A stretch of DNA of 64,000 bases from contig JADJHD010000010.1 of NCBI GenBank assembly GCA_016707705.1, positions 1 to 64,000 on the forward strand, read 5' to 3'. Below the pieces are notes generated by a model. The model searched no databases, was not told the DNA's origin, and saw only the letters and a program-made list of their open reading frames with translations. The position numbers were made by a program, and so were the translations under genes. Source of the DNA: Bacteroidales bacterium (GTDB taxonomy: Bacteria > Bacteroidota > Bacteroidia > Bacteroidales > UBA4417). Positions 57,341 to 64,000 of the stretch are shown here, one piece after another. Numbering within the stretch: the first letter of the stretch is position 1; each line of letters begins with the position of its first letter.

Positions 57341-57565
57341 TTATTCTTCGTCAATGGACTTGAAAACTCTTTTCCCGGCAAATGCCACTCCTAAAGCAAT
57401 GAGTATAGCAGCACCTCCTCCTACCGGAGCAGTGCCACCTGGAGCTTGATTACCCCTTTGTCCATGCCCTGTTGTTGGTGGGTGAGGCGGTTCCTGTGCC
57501 ATACTGGGCGGAATGATTGCAATCAGGATTAAAAGGAGTGCTGAAATCAGGATTATCCTTTTCAT
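57341..57565 (-). CDS. Tiny secreted protein with C-terminal GGG-helix-charged tail
   Basis: 74 residues: signal peptide MKRIILISALLLILIAIIPP (cleavage after SMAQ), linker EPPHPPTTGHGQRGNQAPGG, motif APVGGGA, membrane helix AILIALGVAFAGKRVF and charged tail KSIDEE. Clearly homologous to the 26157 and 56632 proteins. It starts 28 bases after the stop of the T9SS-tailed giant adhesin on the same strand and precedes a terminator, so the two form an operon; the leader carries AAAAACCTAA. Resembles C-terminal sorting-signal proteins (PEP-CTERM-like or PID-CTERM-like), not confirmed. Confidence 0.8.
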   Translation of the reverse strand: MKRIILISALLLILIAIIPPSMAQEPPHPPTTGHGQRGNQAPGGTAPVGGGAAILIALGVAFAGKRVFKSIDEE

Positions 57566-57593
57566 ATATTTAGGTTTTTGTTGATTCGTAAAA

Positions 57594-60500
57594 CTATTTA
57601 ACTAATACTTTCTGGTTGCTGGTTCCTTCTGCAGTAACAACACTTACCAAATAAACACCTGTGTGGTTAGTAAGATTAATATGTGTTGGTGTGCCTGCAA
57701 TCATTTCAGCAGTTGCCAGAATTCTTCCAGCCATATCTATCACATTTACTTTCCCTGAAACTGCTTTCTCTGTAGTAATACTTAAGATTCCATTTTCTGT
57801 TTTTACAGTAAATGCGGAAGCATCAGGATTCTGCACAGAGGTTGCATCTTTAAAATGAAGCTTGAACCTGTTAGCATCATCTGAAATTGAAGCTGTGAAA
57901 CTATACTCAGGATTGATATTCAACCTCTGCATGGTGCCGGTCTTCAAATCTTCAATGGACACGTAATAATTGGATGAAAGTGTATTATCAATCAGTCTGA
58001 TGGTATAAGGACCATTTGCTCCAACCTTTAGACTAAGTGTAACTGTTTCTGACAGGCTGCTCAGAGGAAGGGCATTTACAGCAAGGTCTGTTTCTCCTGC
58101 AATACTGGCAAGCTCTGGCACCTGTGAACCTCCACTAAGTTTCCTGGCATCCAGCTGGCTATCAAATCCAGTATTGGCACCATCTGCAAACCTGATAAAG
58201 GATTCATCATGATGGTTATTGCCATCTACCCTAAGATGTACCATATTGCCAATAACACTGCCATTCTTATAGTAGGCACTGCCTCCATTAACACGGTCTT
58301 CATCCTTCAAGGTTAGTGTCGGACTTGCAGCATTCGCTCTTACAAAGAATCCCTGCATCGCTGGAATGATTCCATCAGTAAGGTCACCAACACCTGCAAC
58401 CCATGTCTTATAACTTTGATTGGCATTATCCCAAACATATACTGCATTCTCAAGATTTGAATATTGCGTTGCAGCAACATTGTCCCAGTCAATTGCAGAA
58501 GCATAAGGATTACCAACCAGATTCCATCCCTGACTTCCGGCAGGAGTGAAAGTAAGCACCGGACTAACGTTGCCACTGTTCAAGCTTCCAGTGAAAATTT
58601 TGGTGATATCTGTTGGATAAGCTACCAAATACCCCTTACCAACAGTGAAATTATTTTCAAATGATGGATTCCATCCACTGCTGAGCAACGAATTTGCCCA
58701 GTTGTTTGCCACCTCATCCCAACTGTAAAAGTCAGTATCAGTGCTTGTGAGAGTCTGGAAACCAGGTACAATTGCCTGAGCACTTACAGGTGAGGAGAGG
58801 AAATGGAACATATCATCAGCTGTTGCATCATATTTTGTCAGGAAGCGCTCAACTGTTGTTGTACCTGAAACGGTAAGGAAACTATTACCGATAATGCTTC
58901 CGGTTCCAGTAGCGTCAGATTGGATAGTAAGGTTATTACAGAATCCGGCTGCAGTAAGAGCAGGATAATTGGTCAAACCAACAGGAATGATAACATTCGT
59001 ATTGGGTCCTGGTACGCCGGCAGTCCAGTTTGCAGAATTTGTCCAATCTGAACTAACTGAACCTGTCCAATTGGATGCAACAGGAGACACTGTAATTGAG
59101 ATATCATCTACTGAGAGGAAATCAATATCCATGGCTGAGTAAGCATGCCATCCCAAATAATACACATCAGTTGTTGAAGGTGAAAAATAGGCAACAGCTT
59201 CCTGATAGGTAGCATTTATCAGATTTGCATTGTTCCAAAGTTGACCAGCAGTCATACCTGCAGAAGAAGCAGAATTACCATACTTTACTTCCAGTTTTTC
59301 AGGTCCATATACTCCACCATCGGTTAAGTACCAGAATGACAATTTATAGGTAATGCCCGCTTCCAAATTCAATGCAGGAGTAAAGAACCAATCATTCTTT
59401 GCTGTTGTCGAACTATAGAATGTGGTCATTGTATTATAAGGTGAATGAGCTTCAGGTTGTGATGATCCTCTCTCATCTGTAGGCCTCCATGCATTGGTAT
59501 GAGTTTCAACGGACCAGCATGTTGGAAGGGCCGGAACAGTGACAGCATCAAAATTCTGAGTTAAGGGAATATTTAATGACTCACACAGAGTTACAAAAGT
59601 ATGAGGACCTGTCCAGGCGCTTACATCTGTATCGTCTCCACTGCAATCAGCCCTAACATACCAGCTGTAACTTGTTGAACTGTTAAGTCCTTCAAGCATG
59701 AAATGTGTATTATTATCAACATTATCAAAGCCCTCTGTTGGAATACCAGCAGGTGTAAAACCAGTTATACCATACTCTATATCCCACTTTGAGGCTGTCC
59801 CATTCTCTGTCCAGGAAAGTTCAGCTCCTGATACTGTAATATTTGTTGCTGCAAGAGCTGAAGTGTTTAGACAGGATGGAGGCAAAACCACATTTACGGT
59901 ATAATCCTCATAGGAACCATAAGTACCAGTATAACATGGTGTTGGAGGACCAACATCAACTCCTCCAATTCTCATTCTATGCTGGCCAAGAGCTGCAGTT
60001 GGAGGAACTGTGAAAGATGCTGCAAGAGTAGTAGGACTTGTTGCCAATGAAGCTCCGGTATAAACTTCTTCTCCGGAATCTAGAAAATCAAGGTCATCAT
60101 TCCAGTCAATCCAAATCTTGGTATCATAGGTATACCCGGTAGTAAAGGTAATATTCACAGGGATAAGAACTCCTTGCCCCACATCACCAACCATTGCTGA
60201 ATAATTTCCGTAATTACCAGACTCAGCAATAGTAACATTGCTGACGGTACTGAATGCAACTGCGGTAATTCCGCTTCCATCTACAGAAGACGGAGCAGGA
60301 GTGCAATAGCCGGTAAAGAAACTTGATGGACCTGCCCAAGGACTGTAGCTTCCACCGCAATTTGATCTAACATAAAAAGTGTAGGTAGTATTGGCACTAA
60401 GTCCTGAAATACTTGCAGTTGTTACACCTGCGAGAGTGCTTCCGCTAACAAACAGACCTGTAGATCCGCTTCCGGCTGCTCCACTTGTGCGAACTTCATA

Positions 60501-63500
60501 ATCATATCCCGATGAAGGCAAAGAGATTGAAGCAGTCCAGTTTAGAACAGCTGAACTAACTGTAACTGATGAACTGGCAAGGCCAGATGGTTCAGCGCAT
60601 GATGGTAAAGCCTCAACAACAAAATCATCAAAATGAAAATCAATATCTGGCGATGATAAGGTTGTGCTTTCAACAAAAGCAATTTTTACTATACCTGAGT
60701 AGGCAGTTAGATTGATAATTTCGTCCTGCCCTGTATTGCTGTATGATCCAGCACCTGTATAAGTTTTGATAATATTTGCATTTGACCAGGTAAGTCCACC
60801 ATCAGTAGAAATTACTATATCTACCTTATGTGTTCCAAGAGTAGACTGAGCAACAGTACCATTGTAACTGGTCACTGCCATTCTATATTTTAGACGATAC
60901 AAACCTGCTGTAGCACCAAGATCAATTGGCTGGGAAATAATCCAGTCATTGCCTGTTGAATACAGATTAACCTTGACACCCTTGTTGGTACCGGCATTTG
61001 CAAAACCTGTTGAACTTGCCCACTCACTGCTTCCATATGTCAAAACTGATGATGCAGCAAGTGTCCCTGTTGCTTCTGACCAGCAAACAGGCTGAGGAGC
61101 AGTTCCTGTATATGTGGTGAAATCCTGCACTACTGTTGGAGCAGCTTCAGGATTGCAGGAAGTAGTGAATGTAATTGCTGAAGTCCAGGCACTGTAGAAA
61201 CCTGAATAGCAAATCGTCCTGACATAGACGCTAAAGGTAGTTGCAGCAGACAATCCTGATAAACTTGCTGAAACTGTTGGAGAAGTTGTTGTTCCACTGA
61301 CAGCAAGTCCAGTAGTTCCTGAACCTGCGGCTCCGCTTGTCCTTACTTCATATTCATAACCTTCAGGAGATCCTACTAAAGGAGCAATCCATCCAATATC
61401 TGCCGAGCTGCTGGTTACAGCGGATGCTGCAACAGCTGTAGGAACATTGCATGACAATGTGCTGAAAGTATTGCTCGCCCAAATACTAAAATCAGGGCCG
61501 CCACAACTTGTCCTGACATATAATGTATAGGTTGTACCACCCGATAATACTGCTATACTGGCAGTTACGGTTGGGGCAGTTGTAGAACCGCTTCCCATAA
61601 GTCCGGTAGCACCTGATCCGGCAGCTCCTGAGGAACGAACCTCCCATTCATACCCTACTGGTGTTCCTGTAGTTGGAGCAGTCCATGATAGATCAGCTGA
61701 AATATAGGTAACATTGGATGCAGTCAATGCAGTTGGCTGTGCACAACTTGCAAGATTGAAGGCATCAGCACCCAGATCAGAAGGTGACATTGTACTTCTG
61801 TCATCACAATCCATATCCGTAGTTACCCATGCAACAGGAGTATAGCCTGAAACAGCATTAACCCCACTTCCGGAGGCATGAAGATTTGAGTTATTATTGA
61901 CAAAAATCGGATCAGCTGAAAGAGATGTCTCATCCAGTGTTCCTGTGGTAAAACCTTTCCAATCAGCTATAGTGTTATAATTTGTGGAGGTTGAACCATT
62001 TCTCCCAACATGTCCTGAAATCCCTGAACTATTTGCAATAAAATAGTCATTGTAGTCAAATAAAGAGCCTGAACCACCAAGTCCGGCAGCAGTAGCTATA
62101 ATTCCAAAGTGTTTGGCAACACCTGATTGAGCATTTGTATGGTTGGCGAAGATATTCCCCCTGAATTTATAAACAGCACTGCCGTTCTGAAATTCAAGAC
62201 AAGTATTTGAATAGGTGGGAGTCAAACCTTGGCCCAAGCTGACACTATTGTTATCTACTTCATAGGTTTGTGAAGCTGTTGCAGAAGCAATTCCAATATA
62301 CATACCAAAAGCATAACGACTGATTGAAGCTGTACTTGAATAGGTAGTATAAATATTTGCAATTGCATTGTTATATATTTTCATTGAATTGGTACCCGTA
62401 GTATATAAGTCAGCCCTCAATCCGTAAGCCGCAGAGCTAGTTGAAGTCGAACCAATAACTGATACACCTGAAATTTTATTATTGAAAATTTCATTTCCGG
62501 TACCTAAGCCAACAGTGAGGTAAATACCATATCCGGATGATTGGTTTCCGGCAACAGCAGTAACATCTGTATTGAATATTTTCAGGCTGCTTAGTGCGTT
62601 TGCATAAATCCCGTAAGCACCGCCAAATGTATATACACCCCCAATATTATCAATAACATTTCTGGCAGACTGACATGGGGCTCCCGAAACACCTATCTCA
62701 CAGGACAAATCAGGATAACTTGAATTCCCTACGAGATAGATACCATTTTGTGCATTCTGAAGGGTAAGGTTATAGTATTTATTATAACTGTTGGCACCTG
62801 CCGCACTTGTTGGAACAGAACCTCCCTGCGATGTGCTAACTGAGGAATATATACAACCAGAGATAGTAGTATAAACATAGTTCTTATTCAAAGTAACAGT
62901 ACAATTCTTAATTGTATTATACTGAGCCCCATTTGATGCGGAAGCATTTCTGATTAGATATCCATATTCAAGAGCAGCCAGAGTGGAGGATGCAGATGAT
63001 GCGTCAACATCGATCCCGTCGAAAGTAATATAATCACTTCCTGAAATGCAAAAACCCCAATCATAGGGTGATGAAGCATTATTTCCAACCGCAATCAGTT
63101 TAGGATTAGAGCCGGCTCCACTTTTCTGAAATGTGATAGTATTGGCGGCAGTTCCTGTTGCAGTCAACACCGGAGGTTTTTCATTAAAAACTGCACCTGC
63201 TGCAACATTAAAGGTTACTGCTGATGTAATACCTCCTTCGTTAATCGCATTTATTGCTGCAGTAAAGGTTGTAAAGTTGGTACTTCCAGATCCTGCAGGA
63301 TCAATTGTATATGAACCTGCTAATGCAGGAGGGGCTTCTTCAACAACTACTTTATCAAGCCAAAGGTCTGCATTCCCATATCCTGCAGTAACCTCGAACG
63401 AAAATTTCGAATTAGCTACCTTGTAAGCAGAAATTGGGACAACAACCTTAGTCCATGTAGTAACTGAACCGGTATATGAATACGTCCCAAGCAGATTCCA

Positions 63501-63916
63501 GGTTGTCCCACCATCATTTGATCCATATAGCTTCAAGGATCCAGACCATGCAGTGTAAGGATATGTATAATAAAATGTAAGTCTTGGATTGGAACTGGCA
63601 GAAAGATCAACTAATGGAGTTTGCAACTTATCAATCTGTCCGGCCGTGGCATTGTAATCATTGTAATGAGCGACCGCTGTGCCATCAAATGCTCCGGCAG
63701 GCTTGTATGTACCGCTAGCGGTTGGCGTCCATGTACTAGCGCTATAAGTAGCCTTCTCCCATAGCTTATTTGTTGCTCCGGTTCCATCAATGTTGGTCCA
63801 TCCAGAGGGTGCTACCGGAGTTCCACTCCAGGTACCTTCGAAACTTTCAGTTAAATACTGCCCATAAGTGTATGACAGCATGATTAACGCTACAAATGAT
63901 AGTAAAACTTTTTCAT
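57594..63916 (-). CDS. Giant secreted beta-helix adhesin with T9SS type A sorting domain (one-base frameshift in signal peptide)
   Basis: The long frame begins at 63881 without a signal peptide, but ATG 63914-63916 followed by A-run reads MKKVLLSFVALIMLSYTYG and joins it if one A is restored at + strand TTTTT 63909-63913. Corrected length about 2,107 residues. Order: MAM/anchor-J-like domain (LTESFEGTW ... LWLDKVVVEE), right-handed beta-helix (about 200-720; TIKNCTVTLNKNYV, SDYITFDGIDVD) paralogous to the 14822 protein, FnIII repeats (YEVRTSGAAGSG), GEVED-like domain (KIWIDWNDDLDFL ... YGSYEDYTVNV), anchor J (DFLSVDDISI), WTGSVSSDWTNSANW domain as in the 22382 gene, and a T9SS tail (GKVNVIDMAGRILATAEM ... 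GVYLVSVVTAEGTSN ... KVLVK). Exported by the type IX system. Heads an operon with the 57341 tiny protein. Confidence 0.88.
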
Positions 63917-63972
63917 GAGGGTAAATGTTGGTTAATATGGATAGTTTGGGTTTTGCATAAATAAACTATATA

Positions 63973-63998
63973 TGGATTCTCCTTAAAAGAAGAATCCA
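63973..63998 (-). terminator. Hairpin at the right edge, possible terminator of an upstream gene
   Basis: Arms TGGATTCT (63973-63980) and AGAATCCA (63991-63998), loop of ten; on the minus strand it runs into AT-rich sequence (TATATAGTTTATTT). The gene it would end lies outside the window. Confidence 0.4.
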
Positions 63999-64000
63999 AC

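Noticed and set aside
1..64000. Mobile element, integrase, transposase, tRNA or rRNA genes
   Set aside because: None seen on either strand; repeats found are coding paralogy.

Overview
The window looks like a chromosome segment of an uncultured or environmental Bacteroidota (Bacteroidales-like) bacterium. The evidence is T9SS type A C-terminal sorting domains, BACON, PKD, CUB, GEVED and choice-of-anchor J domains in giant secreted proteins, a DUF493 protein, promoters of the TAnnTTTG type, and A/C-rich, G-poor leaders without Shine-Dalgarno sequences. I see no rRNA, tRNA, CRISPR array, integrase or transposase.

Layout. 1-4537: end of a fibre-like protein, a small secreted protein, a first adhesin with the shared C-terminal module (1246-2745), then a small island of ordinary genes (DUF493 protein, purine-nucleoside phosphorylase, a lipoprotein). 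4681-12740 (+): two tandem paralogous Asp-box/BNR proteins and a DUF4965/glutaminase-A-like protein. 12788-14039 (-): a membrane AraC-type regulator with a one-base frameshift. 14822-26396 (+): a giant beta-helix adhesin, a repeat-rich T9SS adhesin broken by many frameshifts, and a tiny C-terminal-anchor protein. 26513-63916 (-): seven giant secreted proteins (M6, M14 and trypsin-like peptidases, BNR and other propeller-like proteins), two more tiny anchor proteins, and a second giant beta-helix adhesin.

Unifying signal. Ten proteins end in the same module of about 180 residues: a beta-rich domain (hallmark HRNSIET) followed by two dockerin/EF-hand-like loops (D-x-N-x-D-G-x-x-D-S-x-D), ending almost invariably in proline. 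Their N-terminal parts are unrelated (peptidases, propellers, solenoids). Three other large proteins here carry a classical T9SS sorting domain instead, and paralogues differ in which C-terminus they have. Four proteins also carry a domain whose strand pattern resembles a cohesin. My working hypothesis is a cell-surface, protein-degrading assembly built on cohesin-like/dockerin-like contacts, or else a second family of C-terminal export/anchoring signal. Three tiny proteins (signal peptide, P/G/H-rich stretch, GGG or GG motif, one membrane helix, charged tail) sit directly beside the T9SS-tailed giants and resemble sorting-signal proteins.

Caveat. At least five genes are interrupted by indels. 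Several are one-base losses or gains in homopolymers and could be sequencing errors; I give corrected gene spans. All domain assignments are by eye; none was tested by a database search.
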